This document shows positions 1 through 12,785 of a DNA stretch of 64,000 nt, in pieces. This DNA comes from Stomorhina lunata (taxonomy: Eukaryota; Arthropoda; Insecta; Diptera; Rhiniidae): contig OW121740.1 in the NCBI GenBank assembly GCA_933228675.1, positions 50,856,174 through 50,920,173 of the forward strand, written 5' to 3'. A program made the translations under genes and the position numbers. Numbering within the stretch: the first letter of the stretch is position 1; each line of letters begins with the position of its first letter. Under the pieces are notes generated by a model that searched no databases, had not been told where the DNA came from, and was given only the letters and a program-made list of their open reading frames with translations.

Positions 1-728
1 CTTCACTACTTAGGTCAAAGGTGTTATTTTTCGTGTATAAAAACAAATATTTGATAAATTTTGTCATCATACAAACATTTTCTCAAGAGTTATATATTTG
101 AGCTGTTTCAGTCATTTGGACTTATATGAGAGCTAAGGTCAAACAAATGTGGACCGAAATTAAGCAAATTGATTGCAGTTTTTTAATATGTATGTAAAAA
201 AGTTCACATAAAATTGTCATTATCTTCAGATTAACGAGCATTTAGTGCGTTTTGACAGAAGAGTTTGTATGGGAGCTATGATCAAATGTGGAGCAATTTC
301 AACGAAATTTGGTACAGTGGTTTTGGTTTACATAAGCAGTATTTGTTTTTAATTTCATAAACAAATGATATATGTGGCCAAACCATCAATTCCAGGAAGT
401 GGGACCTATGGAAGGTACCATAAATAATGGACCGATTTTGACGAATTTCAATAGGCTTGGTCCCACTGTGCCAAATTTCATCAAATTATCTTAAGTATTG
501 CGACCTGTACTTTGATTACATGGTTTACATGGGGGTCCAAACCAGCCAGTCAGCCGTCCAGCCAGATGGACGGACGGACTGACATTGCTAAATCGCCTCA
601 GAAAGTTATTCTAAGCCTATTGGTAACCTAAAAGGTGGGTCTAAGACAAATATTTCTATCCGTTACATACATATATCAACACAAACTTATAATACCCTTT
701 CCACCTGTGGTGGTGAAGGATATAAAAA
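1..728 (-). mobile_element. Hairpin-ended interspersed repeat, copy A (cut by window edge)
   Basis: Non-coding repeat closely matching the copy at 19791-20562 but in the opposite orientation. Shared landmarks are the stretch around TTTTTCGTGTATAAA, the phrase CAAACATTTTCTCAAGA, and a terminal TATACCC/GGGTATA-type hairpin, here near 681-727. The outer end lies beyond base 1. No coding capacity was seen; family name unknown. Confidence 0.6.
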
Positions 729-739
729 TGGGCAAAATT

Positions 740-1196
740 GGTTCACAACTGACATTTGAAATCATTCAGAAGTTTGGGAAATGCTGAGCAATTTATGGAA
801 AGAAAAACATATTTTTAACTAAGATTGTCATTCCGTTTGTTTGTAACTCCTCTAATATTAGCTCAAAACCAAAAAGAATATATAATCGAAATCTAAGACG
901 AACAATCGATGTCCGTTTGTCTATCTGTTGAAGGCACAATAGGGCCTGAACGTAAAGAGCCTGGTCAAAAAAATATTCCTTTAAAAAAAAATGTTATTGA
1001 AAATGGGCAAAATCGGTTCACAAATAAACATATCATCCAAATAAATTACTTACGAAAACGGCAAAAAGAAAAGGCGGTTTCTGCCTGTCTGTCTGTCTAT
1101 CCGCCAATTGAAAGAGCTAGAGCAACACAATTTGACAACAGTATTTCTAACCTAAACATTCCATGAATAGTTTCAATCAATTGACCTTCTCTACGT
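740..1196 (+). mobile_element. Fragment of hairpin-ended repeat, second subfamily
   Basis: Carries the motif AAGATTGTCATTCCGTTTGT followed by an 'ATTAGCTCAAAA...ATATATAATC...TCTAAGACGA' block and CTGTCTGTC runs, as in the start of the 32168-34004 copy. The short reading frame across it (909-1166) is repeat sequence, not a gene. Confidence 0.5.
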
Positions 1197-2040
1197 TCTA
1201 GCAGGTTCACCAGCACGGCGACCGCTTTCCAACGAAGTGCTTGACGAGCAATGTTGGTATTTGGCCTTCGAAGTGTGTGAAGGGCTTATCCACCGCCATT
1301 TCATAGATTTTCTTTTTTTATGCGATTCGGCCGCCATATATTAAGTATTTTTCGTAAGCATTTGTTTGCAAAGGTTTGCAGGTGCTTATCGATGACATTT
1401 TTGCGTTGTTAATACGCTTATCGATGACATTTTTGCGTTGTTAATACGCGATTCAATATCCTCGTCGGCGCCATCTTTTGAAGATACCAAACTTCCAAGA
1501 TACACATCCAATAAACTCGTTATCCACATTGATTTGTATCGATGGGTTTGCGCCATAGCTTCCAAGCATAATCTTTACCTTGGAAGTATTGATTTCCAGC
1601 CTATCTGTCAATAATCTCGTTATCCACATTGACTTGAATCAAGGCATAATCTTTGTCTTGGAAACATTGATTTCCAGCCCAGCACTCCGAGATTCAACAG
1701 TGATAGCGTTAGTATTTTCTTGAAGGTGACCTGAGCTTTGGCTTACAAGATATTTGTCATCAGCATATTCCAAGTTCTCAAGTTGTTTAAAGGGTGTCTA
1801 TTAGCAAATACGCGAATCTATATCCTCGTCAGTGCTACCAATTGTAGATGCCAAACTACCAAGAAAATTTAAGGTACCTACATATCCAATAACCTCGTTA
1901 TCCAAATTGATGTGTGTCGACGGGTTTGCACCATAGCAATTAGTAAATTTCAGAAAGTAATATCGTCTTAGAAACAGTTTAATTATTACTATATGTATTT
2001 TTAAAATCAGCCACTGTGCAATTTGCGGTATTATCATTAA
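1197..2040 (-). pseudogene. Decayed RTE-like LINE, 3' end of reverse transcriptase ORF
   Basis: Reverse-strand frames give NPSTHINLDNEVIGYVGTLN followed by a FLGSLASTIGSTDEDID block. This is the post-catalytic segment of RTE-like reverse transcriptases ('...YLGSLVSTTGGADEDI'). The same block occurs at 37880-39020. The copy is frameshifted and contains a local duplication: GCTTATCGATGACATTTTTG appears at about 1385 and again at about 1418. A non-functional remnant. Confidence 0.65.
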
Positions 2041-3170
2041 CTGTGTTACCGACTCACAAATGCGTTAGATTCAAATGAAATGGGAAATATTTTGCGGTTT
2101 TAAAAAAGTTTCAACAATTTCAATTACAAAGGTAAATGCTAATAGCCAACTAAAACATGGACCCATAAAATTCCAATGAAAGAATTTTTGGATTCATTGA
2201 AAAGTAAAGCACAAACAACATTTTTGTCGTTTACAGTCTTTAGTTTTCTATTAAATTACTCATATATACCTAATGTATGTATGAATTTTGGCTTTATATG
2301 TATAAACATACATACCCAGTATGTATGTAGACAAGAGCATTTATGTATATAACAAATACATATGTATTACTATCACATCTTCTCAATGTTACAACAGTTC
2401 TATTCATCGCCACCAGCAATATCATTAAAAGTTATTGCCTTGACCAACAACCGAACATAGATTTTACAACAACATTTTATGTTGCAACAAATAAAAAAAG
2501 CATCAAATGCGCCCGCGCACTTTCCTTTTCCAAAAACCCGACGAATCAACCAAAAAAATATCTATGCAATGCAATGCAACCATCCTTAACAACTTATCCT
2601 TGGAGCTTACAACAAAAACAATGTGAACACAAATAATATACATAGTTCTGTACTCTACTGTACCACTTACTGTGTAGGTACATATTGCATATTTACTACG
2701 ACGATTTTCCTTTTCTATGAAAACTAGGTTACCTCATTGAGAGCAAACAAACAAACCAAAAAATCAAAAAAAAAAAAAAAACAGAGGAAGGCATTGAGAA
2801 AAAGTAGGTTTTACATAGTCACACATTTACCGGTGCAAAAGTTAAAAATTTAGGATTTGAGGCCAAGGTTTGTCAAGTAAAAAAAAGAAGAAGGAAAAAC
2901 AATATGAATATAAATATTTTTTACTACATGAATAGGTGCTATAGGTTTAAAAAAAGTATGATTTTTATTTCATAAATAGACAAAAAGTTTGTAAAAAAGG
3001 GATTTTCTGTTTTGAAGGTTAAATTATAAATTGCATACATTAACTGCATTACCATTTTATGGGGGTTTTTTTGGTAAACCTACAATCAAGGCACAGTGAA
3101 TGGATTAAAAAAAAATAGAATTCAAATAATTCAAAAACCATAATAATTCCAAATTATCTTAAATTACTTG
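2041..3170. other. Unique AT-rich sequence, no gene recognised
   Basis: A 97-codon open frame at 2343-2636 on the plus strand has no recognisable domain and an undistinguished composition; I treat it as chance. A poly-A run lies near 2760-2780. Nothing else was identified. Confidence 0.5.
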
Positions 3171-3179
3171 GCATTCATT

Positions 3180-6170
3180 TTTGAGAAATAATTTTTGAAA
3201 AATTTCCTATAAAAATAGGAAATTTTTGAAAAATTTACACAAATAGAAAATTTTTAAAAGATTAGATTAAAATATAAAATTTTTGAAAAACTTAACATAA
3301 AAATAAAAAAATTTAAAAATTTCCTATAAAAAAATAATTTTTTTGAAAAATTTCCTATCAAAATAGAAAATTTTTGCAAAATTTCCTATAAAAATAGAAA
3401 ATTTTTGAAAAATTTCCTATAAAAATAAAAAATTTTTGATAAAAATTCCTATAAAAATAGAAAATTTTTGAAAAATTTCCTATAAAATAGGAAATTTTTG
3501 AAAAATTTCCTATAAAAATAGGAAATTTTTGAAAAATTTCCTATAAAAATAGGAAATTTTTGAAAAATTTCCTATAAAAATAGGAAATTTTTGAAAAATT
3601 TCCTATAAAAATAGGAAATTTTTGAAAAATTTCCTATAAAAATAGGAAATTTTTGAAAAATTTCCTATAAAAATAGGAAATTTTTGAAAAATTTCCTATA
3701 AAAATAGGAAATTTTTGAAAAATTTCCTATAAAAATAGGAAATTTTTGAAAAATTTCCTATAAAAATAGGAAATTTTTGAAAAATTTCCTATAAAAATAG
3801 GAAATTTTTGAAAAATTTCCTATAAAAATAGGAAATTTTTGAAAAATTTCCTATAAAAATAGGAAATTTTTGAAAAATTTCCTATAAAAATAGGAAATTT
3901 TTGAAAAATTTCCTATAAAAATAGAAAATTTTTGAAAAATTTCCTATCAAAATAGAAAATTTTTGAAAAATTTCCTATAAAAATAGAAAATTTTTGAAAA
4001 ATTTTCTATAAAAATAGAAAATTTTTGAAAAATTTCCTATAAAAATAGAAAAATTTTCTATGAAAATAGAAAATTTTTGAAAAATTTCCTATAAAAATAG
4101 AAAATTTTTGAAAAATTTCCTATAAAAATAGAAAATTTTTGAAAAATTTCCTATAAAAATAGAAAATTTTTGAAAAATTTCCTATAAAAATAGAAAATTT
4201 TTGAAAAATTTCCTATAAAAATAGAAAATTTTTGAAAAATTTCCTATAAAAATAGAATATTTTTTAAAAATTTCCTATAAAAATAGAAAATTTTTGAAAA
4301 ATTTCCTATAAAAATAGAAAATTTTTGAAAAATTTCCTATAAAAATAGAAAATTTTTGAAAAATTTCCTATAAAAATAGAAAATTTTTGAAAAATTTCCT
4401 ATAAAAATAGAAAATTTTTGAAAAATTTCCTATAAAAATAGAAAATTTTTGAAAAATTTCCTATAAAAATAGAAAATTTTTGAAAAATTTCCTATAAAAA
4501 TAGAAAATTTTTGAAAAATTTCCTATAAAAATAGAATATTTTTGAAAAATTTCCTATAAAAATAGAAAATTTTTGAAAAATTTCCTATAAAAATAGAAAA
4601 TTTTTGAAAAAATTCCTATAAAAGTAGAACATTTTTGAAAAATTTCCTAAAAAATAGAAAATTTTTGAAAAATTTCCTATAAAAATAGAAAATTTTTGAA
4701 AAATTTCCTATAAAAATAGTAAATTTTTGAAAAATTTCCTATAAAATTAGGAAATTTTTGAAAAATTTCCTATAAAAATAGAAAATTTTTGAAAAATTTC
4801 CTATAAAATAGGAAATTTTTGAAAAATTTCCTATAAAATTAGGAAACTTTTGAAAATTTTCCTATAAAATAGGAAAATTTTGAAAAATTTCCTATAAAAA
4901 CAGGAACATTTTTAAAAATTTCCTATAAAAATAGGAAATTTTTGAAAAATTTCCTATAAAAATAGAAAATTTTTGAAAAATTTCCTATAAAAATAGAAAA
5001 TTTTTGAAAAATTTCCTATAAAAATAGAAAATTTTTGAAAAATTTCCTATAAAAATAGAAAATTTTTGAAAAATTTCCTATAAAAATAGAAAATTTTTCA
5101 AAAATTTCCTATAAAAATAGAAAATTTTTCAAAAATTTCCTATAAAAATAGAAAATTTTTGAAAAATTTCCTATAAAAATAGAAAATTTTTGAAAAATTT
5201 CCTATAAAAATAGAAAATTTTTGAAAAATTTCCTATAAAAATAGAAAATTTTTGAAAAATTTTCAAAAAAAATAGAAAATTTTTGAAAAATTTTCAAAAA
5301 AAATAGAAAATTTTTGAAAAATTTTCAAAAAAAAATATAAATTTTTTGAAAAATTTTCAAAAAAAAATAGAAAATTTTTGAAAATTTAAAAAAAAATAGA
5401 ACATTTTTGAAAAATTTTCTAAAAAACATAGAAAATTTTTGAAAAATTTTCTAAAAAAAAATTGAAAATTTTTGAAAAATTTTATTAAAAAGAAAAAAAT
5501 TGAAAAATTTTCTAAAAAAAATAGAAAATTTTTGAAAAATTTTCTAAAAAAAATAGAAATTTTTTGAAAAATTTTCTAAAAAAAATAGAAAATTTTTGAA
5601 AAATTTTCTAAAAAAATAGAAAATTTTTGAAAAATTTTCAAAAAAAAAAAAAAATTTTTGAAAAATTTTCTAAAAAAAAAATTTTTGAAAAATTTTCTAA
5701 AAAATAGAAAATTTTTGAAAAATTTAAAAAAAAAAATAGAAAATTTTTGAAAAATTTTCTAAAAAAAATAGAAAATTTTTGAAAAATTTTTTAAAACAAA
5801 AAAAAAATCTAAAAAAATTAGAAAATTTTTGAAAAATTTTCTAAAAAAAATAGAAAATTTTTGAAAAATTTTCTAAAAAAAATAGAAAATTTTTAAAAAA
5901 TTTTTCTAAAAAAAAATTGAACAATTTTATAAAAAAATAGAAAATTTTTGAAAAATTATTAAAATAGGAAATTTTTTTTAAATTTCCTATAAAAATAGAA
6001 AATTTTTGAAGAATTTCCTATAAAAATAGTAAATTTTCCTATAAAAATAGTAAATTTTTAAAAAATTTCCTATAAAAATAATAAATTTTTAAAAAATTTC
6101 CTATGAAAATAGTAAATTATTGAAAAATTTCTTTAAAAAAAATAGTAAATTTTTCAAAATTTTTACCAAA
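3180..6170. repeat. 31-bp AT-rich satellite array with palindromic unit
   Basis: Roughly 95 tandem copies of a 31-bp unit. Each unit consists of the arm GGAAATTTTT, a single G, the reverse-complement arm AAAAATTTCC, and a TATAAAAATA spacer. Starts 31 bases apart are easily checked (3490, 3521). The array is zoned: a homogeneous GGAAA core at about 3480-3910, a GAAAA variant at 3910-5240, a variant with the CCTAT part replaced by C(T)AAAAAAA at 5240-5960, and an AGTAAA variant beyond. It lies downstream of the Art4 3' end. Confidence 0.95.
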
Positions 6171-7439
6171 ACATTGAAATTTTAGATTGATTTTTCCAAA
6201 ATACTTACACAACTTTAACAAATTTTTAAATAATAAAACATTTTTCTTTATATGTATATAGTTTTTTTTAATATTTTCTGCTGTTTTCTTTTCTTTATAA
6301 TTTTTTTTTTAATATTTATAGCAAAAACACTACTACTCGATTACAAATATTATTGAAATGTTTCTGTTGTTTTTCATATATTTGTTTGCTAAATATCAGT
6401 TTTTATATATGAATAGAAAGAATGTTTTATATCAGTTTTTATTCGTTTCTTGTAAAGAAATCACAAAATAATAATTTTGTATAGATTTTTTAAATCACTT
6501 CTTAAAATAAATAAAATGATTTGATTATACTTTAATTAATATCTTTCTAAAAGAAAACGAACTAAGTTTTTGAAAACTCAATTTTAAAAGTTAAATATTT
6601 TATTTGTTTTATAATTTTAATTAAAATTTAAACCTCTCTTGAATAAAATAAATGATTTTATTTCAATATAATAAACTTTTTAATTTAAATAAATATTTTC
6701 TTGTTTTTGGCAAATTATATTAATTTTTTTAATAACGGAAAATTTTATTTTTCTTTAAAATAAAATTCTGTATTACTTCTGCTAAATTTGTAATGGCTTT
6801 TTTTATTTCAATATTTGTTTTCTTTAAATTAAACCTAACTATTTTTGCAATTTAAAGTATTATTTCGTTATTTTGTTTCAGTTTTTTTTTCAAAATTTTT
6901 ATTTAAAGTCTATAATCTTTTAGAAAAGCTTTTGTAAATTAAGAGGTTCTTCTCTTTATATGTTTATATTTGAGGCTAAAAGACTAAATTTCTTTTGTCT
7001 ATTTTTACGCTAAATTATAGTTTTATAATTTTTTTTTTAAATAGTTTATTACTAAATATTAATACGAGTATTATATTAGATAGAATGTGGTTCTGTCTAA
7101 ATTTGTCTTTAAGCGAGGATTTAAATGAAATTTGAAATTTATGCAAATTAAAAATAAAATCAAATAAAGCTTTTTAATTGCTGCTAAAGTTTAAAGCATT
7201 CTTTTCAAATACGTATTTTTCTCAAACTCAAATAGAAACATAAAATTAAAAGCCTTTTTCTTGTATCATAAAAAAATCTCAAAAATTCAATATTCTTCTT
7301 AATTAATTCAAATACATATCTTTAATTATGTTGTTCAATTTGTATATAGTAAACAAATAAAAATATTTCAATTTGATCCAATAAAAAAATTTACATAACC
7401 TTAAAAAAATGAAACATAACCTTACAAACTCAAAAAATG
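6171..7439. other. AT-rich interruption between two parts of the 31-bp satellite
   Basis: No repeat register, gene or known element was recognised. It separates the main array from a diverged continuation at 7440-8240, so it may be an old insertion or simply fully decayed satellite. Confidence 0.4.
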
Positions 7440-8240
7440 GTAAATTCTTCAAAAATATTAAATGAAAATAGAAAATTTCCTATGAATATAGTAAATTGTT
7501 CAAAAATTTCATATAAAAAATAGTAAATTTTTTAAAAATTTCCTATAAAATAAATAATTTTTCAAAAATTTTCTAGAAAATTACAAAATTTTTTAAAAAA
7601 TTTCTATAAAAATTGTAAAATTTTTAAAAATTCAATATAAAAAATAGTAAATTTTTAAAAATTTTCCTATAAAAATAATAAATTTTTCAAAAATTTCCTA
7701 CAAAAATAGAAAATTTTTCAAAAATTTCCTACAAAAATAGAACATTTTTCTGAAATTCCCTATAAAAATATTAAATTTTTCAAAAATTTTCTATAAAAAT
7801 AGTCAATTTTTCAAAACTTTGCTGTAAAAAACGAAAATTTTTCAAAAATTTCCTAAAAAAAATTGAAAATTTTTCAAAAATTTCCTAAAAAAAATTGAAA
7901 TTTTTTCAAAAATTTTCGTAAAAAAATTTAAAAGTTTTCAAAAAATTCCTTAAAAAAATAGAAAATTTTTTAAAAATTTCTTATAAAAACAGTAAACTTT
8001 TCAACAATTTCCTATAAAAATAGTAAATTTTTCAAAAATTTACTATAAAGATAGTAGATTTTTTAAAAACTTCCTATAAAAATAGTACATTTTTTAAAAA
8101 ATTCCTGTAAAAATAGTAAGTTTTTAAAAAATTTCCCATAGAAAATAGTAAATTTCACGTAAATAGTAAATTTTTCAAAAATTTCCTATAAAAATAGTAA
8201 ATTTTTCATAAATTTCATATAAAAATAGTAAAGTTTTTAA
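7440..8240. repeat. Diverged continuation of the 31-bp satellite
   Basis: About 25 degenerate units of the AGTAAATTTTTCAAAAATTT type with CCTATAAAAAT spacers. A centre of TTC instead of TTG breaks the perfect dyad of the main array. The divergence suggests an older edge of the same array. Confidence 0.8.
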
Positions 8241-9632
8241 TTTTAAAATTCAAAGGATATTCCCATTAAAAGAAGTAAAAAAAATTAACTTGAAATGATT
8301 CCAATTTTATGGTTGTTTGAAAACTTCGCATTGAAATAAATTATTGGTTATATTTTAATTTAATAGGAAATACAACCCTTCAAAAGTTCAATCCGACTTA
8401 TGTGGGGTTTATATAACTCAAGCGACTGACGATTGTGTGAAATTTACATGTATTTTGTTTTTGTTACAATAACATTATTCTTAGAAATTTGAATTTTCTT
8501 TTATAGAAGTCAAAGTATTTAAAACAAACTGATAGAAATTTATTTCAAGTTCAGTGTAGTTCGAAAATTTCGTATTGAATTTAATTACTGGCAAATTATG
8601 TTTTAATCTAAAACGAAATACAAGCCTGAAAAATTTGAATTCAACGAAAGTAATAGCACAATAATTTATTTACTTTATGTACCATTAAATGTAGTCACAA
8701 ATCTAAAATAAGAAACATTTAACATTTATAGAACTGAAAATTTTAAAACTTTATTAAAACAATTTAAACAAAAAAAAACAAAAAAGGAGTTCATTTTCAT
8801 TTAATTTAAAATTCAAATCAATTTGTAAATTGATATGTAAAAAAATGTGTTTATCCATATTTTGATCTTACACAATAAAACTTTTTTTCAGTTTTCGAAT
8901 TTTTAAAAAAATTTGAATATTTTATTAATTTTTTATAACAAAGAAAAAAAAAAGAAGATATGAAATTTCTTTAAATCTAAATAAATAGCAAAAAAATCAT
9001 AACAAGAAGACAAGAAAAAGCTATTTTTCACCAGACTCTAACTGACAACATAATTTAAAAAAAAAAGTATAATAAAATAAGAAGACTTTACAAAAGCTTA
9101 AACAAAATTATTTTAAGAGATAGTTTTCTTTTTATGGAAAATATATGACAAACATTATATATAAATAAATCAACTTAAAGCAAACATTTCTATATATTTT
9201 TTTTTATATTAAAACTAAAACTAAATTCTGTGATTTTTGTATATTTTTCTTTAAAAGGAAGCTTTAGGGGGTTCGTTTCGTTTTGTTTTTAAAATATGTA
9301 AAAATATCAAATCAAAACATACAAATTTTTAAAATTTATAAAATATAAAAATTTGTATAAAAAATATAAAAGATTTGTAAAATTAATTTAAAAAAATAAA
9401 ATAGTAATAAATGAATGTTTTACACTTACAAATTAATAAAATCATGAAAAATAAAGAAAGTGGGAGAGGGAGGAGACAATTATAATAGAACATCTATATG
9501 AAAAGGTGGTTGGTTGTTGATTGGTTTTATATCTTTTGTAAAATGCGGTAAAAGAATGAGGGTGTTCGTTTGTGTTTTTTTTTTTCTATTTTAAGTTACT
9601 AAATTTTTAAATATATTATGTATGTAAATAAT
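8241..9632. other. AT-rich region 3' of Art4
   Basis: Contains the likely 3' UTR of Art4 on the minus strand, immediately left of its stop at 9633-9635, then A/T-rich spacer. No other gene, element or clear polyadenylation signal could be assigned. Confidence 0.4.
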
Positions 9633-12600
9633 TTACGACTGAGGATGCATAAGCGTATGTGAAATATCCATAGTAACATCAGTCAGGCCATTAACAGCCA
9701 TTCCATTAACCATATTACCAGCTAAAATCAAACAGAAACAACAAAACAATAAAGAAATTGATTGGTTTACAAAAGCTCAAGAAAGAAATAGGATGAGAGA
9801 TTGAGAAAACTATTTAGTAAAATTAAAACTATGCTCACTTGTACGCTGGCCTTGGGTATCTAATTGAGACCAGTACTGTTCGGAAGGGCTTTGGGAACAA
9901 GTGCCGGGAGGAGCTTGTACGGGGGCACCAGTATAGCGGAAATAGGGATTTTTCAAATCTAAGGTATTGCTAGAGGAAATTAAAGTGCCTTCAATGTGTA
10001 GATCGATGGTGACATCATAAGACTGGCGTCTATTAGCTTCAAGCAAAACACGTCCGGTCATGGTTTGTCCCTGCTTAATAAAGATGGGCATGGGCAGCAG
10101 ACAGCGTACTTGATACCAATGAGTCAAGGGTGCCGTAGGAGAGGTAGACAGCCATACATGTTGTATAGAGCCGCAGAATTCCACATCAAACCAAAAAGCC
10201 AGACCATGGCAAATGCCAGTTTGCAAAATTTGGAATTCCAAGGGAATATCTAAAAATATATTTGTTTTTAGAAAACATTTTTCGGCTTTCCTTTATCTCG
10301 CCATCAAACTTACCTATATTATGTAAATCATTTTCATTATCCCTAAGAAAATCACAAACATGCCGTACCGACTTGGCCATACAAATTCTTATATCAAATG
10401 TATCCACTATGGGTTGACGGAAATACTCTTTCATACCCTCTTTATGCAAAGTGGTTAGATCGACCCCATGAAATGCTGATTGATACCAAAAATTGGCCTT
10501 GTTATATTGTTCCGAATAGAGGGCTTCATCGGAAAACGGTGCTACATGTAAATCACCGTGTGTCGGAAACATTTTACCATTTGGTTTAAGCCATTTGCGA
10601 GCATGTAGATAAGTTTCCAACATACGTTCGTTGTATAACATATAGCCCATGGGCTCTGAGATAATAACATCTACATGTTCGGGTAAATCAATTTCTTCGA
10701 TTTTCCCCGGCATAACAAAGATTTTATCCTGAACATGATTGGATTCTACCAATTGTTGGGCATATTGAGCCATATTCGAGGCTTCAATGGCATAAACTTT
10801 GGCGGCTCCCGCCTGTACTGCAAAGAAGGAGAGTATACCAGAACCGGCACCCACATCCAAAACAACTTTGTTCTAAAAATATAAAACAATTTCTTTTAAA
10901 GTTTAATTAATATTAATAAAGAAAAGATGAACCTACATGAAAATCCATAGAATTTCCTAAGATGGCGCGTTGATAGGTACTTGTCCTGACATAGTCTTGC
11001 ATCATATTTTGTTGTTGTGACAAATAGCCATAGAACTGGAAATATTGTGAAGCCGAAGACTCTTCAGTTCTTTGTGAGAATACCGATTTGGGACGTAGTC
11101 GCTTGACATGATCAATCAGTTTGCGAAATCTTTGTTGTTCTTAAAAATAATTGAAAATTAAAAAAATATATTTCTTTGTATCCATTTCCTTAAACAAATC
11201 CAAACTTAATTTATGTCAAGTTACGTTTAAAATTTATTTGTAGAAACAATTTTTTAAATTTATTTTACTTTAATTATTTATTTATGAATTCTCAATTTAT
11301 TTAATTTTGTTTTGAATTTGTTTGTTAGAATAGGGTCTTTTTAAAATTTTACCTTTTTCCGTAGGAAAACGTAACAAAAAATTCTCATTACCAAATGATA
11401 TGGCAAATGTTTGCCTTCCCACCTGTGCCGCATCAGTATCTGATGTTACCAAATAATCTTTAAGTACATTCGTGGGCGAGGATTCTGAAAAAAAATTAAA
11501 ATTTCCAATACATTAAAATTTTTAGAAAATATATATAACTTTAGGATGTAATTTTACACAATAAAACCGTGTAGTTGTTGTTGTAACTATGATATTATTG
11601 TTTATATCGTACTGGCAGTCCTTGGTCGGAATCCTAAGATTTCCGAGTTGTTCCGGCAAGAAGAACCGATTGCCGTGGGAACGACACTAAAACCATCAAA
11701 TATTCTAGTTTAGCTCTTTAACATTTTTATAATAAAAAAAGTTATAAATCATCATTTCATTTGTTTTTCTAACAAATTAGGTGCCACAGATGGACTTTGA
11801 ATACGAGCAAAACTTTTTCTTGAAGACATAAAAGTATGTAGTATCTTAATGAAAAGGCCTACCAAATTTATTGCAAATTGTAAATAAAGACCTTCCAACT
11901 TGATCGTTTCTCGACTTGGTCTTTGTATCCCTTTCGCCCTATAGAATTCGAACCTTCATCCTCATGGACTTTAAAGTAACGACGACTGTGAAACGTTTAA
12001 GAGGAAGAGTTGTTTATACACCTCCTTTGTTATTGCCCCTCATAGACCTTAGGGATTATTATCTGGGATACTCTTTTGTGCACGATTTCTCCGACCTTTC
12101 GAACATTAACGTTCGAAAAATAAAGCATCTGGATGGCTCCTACCGTTAGGTAAACCATTGCTCGCAAAGAAATCTTTCTTTTTAATACAAATTTGTCTTC
12201 TATCGAATGTCCAATACGTTGTGTCGTTTAATGCAGAAATTTAATAAGTTTTTTCCGAAAAGCAACAGAAATCGTTCTAACAAAAACATCATTTCATAGA
12301 TTTCAAATTTGAATGATAAGGTATAGATAACAAGTTCTACAATAAGAATTGAAATATTCCCGCTGGGTACTTTCGTGAATGTAATGGATGTATGTATATT
12401 AGTGTATGTGTTTCTTTCTTTCCTACTTACCCAATGCAATTTTGACCAGAACACCTTGCGAATCATAACTGCACAATAGCGTTGAAATGCCCTTGTATTT
12501 AGGGCTAAATTCCAATTTAGATTCATCTGATATTTCACTAATTAAAACACTATTAAATGTGCAAGTACCACTAGCACTTAGGCCTGAACTATTGATAATG

Positions 12601-12785
12601 GCAGATGTACCCAAAAGCGTTGTAGTTGTTGTTGCTGAACTTGTAATAGGCACAATGGCATTATTTCCCACAACAACAGCTGCTGCTGACGCTGAACTGT
12701 TTAGCAAAGTTGGTGAGGTGGAGGTGGGGGCGACATTAGCTGTAGTATTGTTCGTTATACTAGTATTCGAGGGAAGGGTAGACAT
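9633..12785 (-). CDS. Art4: Histone-arginine methyltransferase CARMER (CARM1/PRMT4 orthologue)
   Basis: Type I protein arginine methyltransferase: transfers methyl groups from S-adenosylmethionine to arginines of histone H3 and of transcription and splicing factors, in the nucleus. Six coding exons, read on the minus strand: 12785-12431, 11484-11353, 11139-10937, 10872-10314, 10249-9839 and 9721-9633. All introns are GT-AG and phases join exactly to 582 codons plus TAA. The protein has a low-complexity Ser/Ala/Thr N-terminus, a PH-like N-terminal domain (about 80-185), the [19 protein letters not shown] helix (from 195), SAM motif [10 protein letters not shown] (233-242), double-E loop [15 protein letters not shown] (E303, E312) and THW loop (459-461). 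The tail ends [12 protein letters not shown]. All catalytic landmarks are present, so it should be functional. The start ATG is the first in exon 1. Intron 1 (946 bp) carries LINE debris. Fly CARMER is somewhat shorter (about 530 residues from memory); the excess is mainly the N-terminal low-complexity stretch. Confidence 0.95.
11575..11700 (+). repeat. Dispersed repeat in Art4 intron 1
   Basis: The segment around CAGTCCTTGG, AAGATTTCCGAGT and AGAAGAACCGA is repeated with few changes at 37515-37625. It is intronic and non-coding. Probably the tail of a mobile element whose identity I cannot name. Confidence 0.6.
12040..12150 (+). pseudogene. LOA-like LINE ORF2 C-terminal scrap in Art4 intron 1
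   Basis: Plus-strand translation gives [19 protein letters not shown], which aligns to PFLHDLSDLASIDIRKID near residues 1174-1191 of the complete LINE ORF2 in this window. About 110 bases survive. It lies antisense to Art4 within its first coding intron. Confidence 0.65.

Noticed and set aside
2343..2636. 97-codon plus-strand frame
   Set aside because: No domain, atypical composition for a conserved protein, no flanking signals.
3180..6170. Regular short repeats that could suggest a CRISPR-like array
   Set aside because: Units are directly tandem with no unique spacers, in a eukaryotic, extremely AT-rich satellite.
11916..12149. 77-codon plus-strand frame in Art4 intron 1
   Set aside because: Its 3' part is a scrap of LINE ORF2; the rest has no support as a gene.
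12200..12538. 112-codon minus-strand frame overlapping Art4 exon 1
   Set aside because: Different frame from Art4, runs through the intron donor, no recognisable domain.
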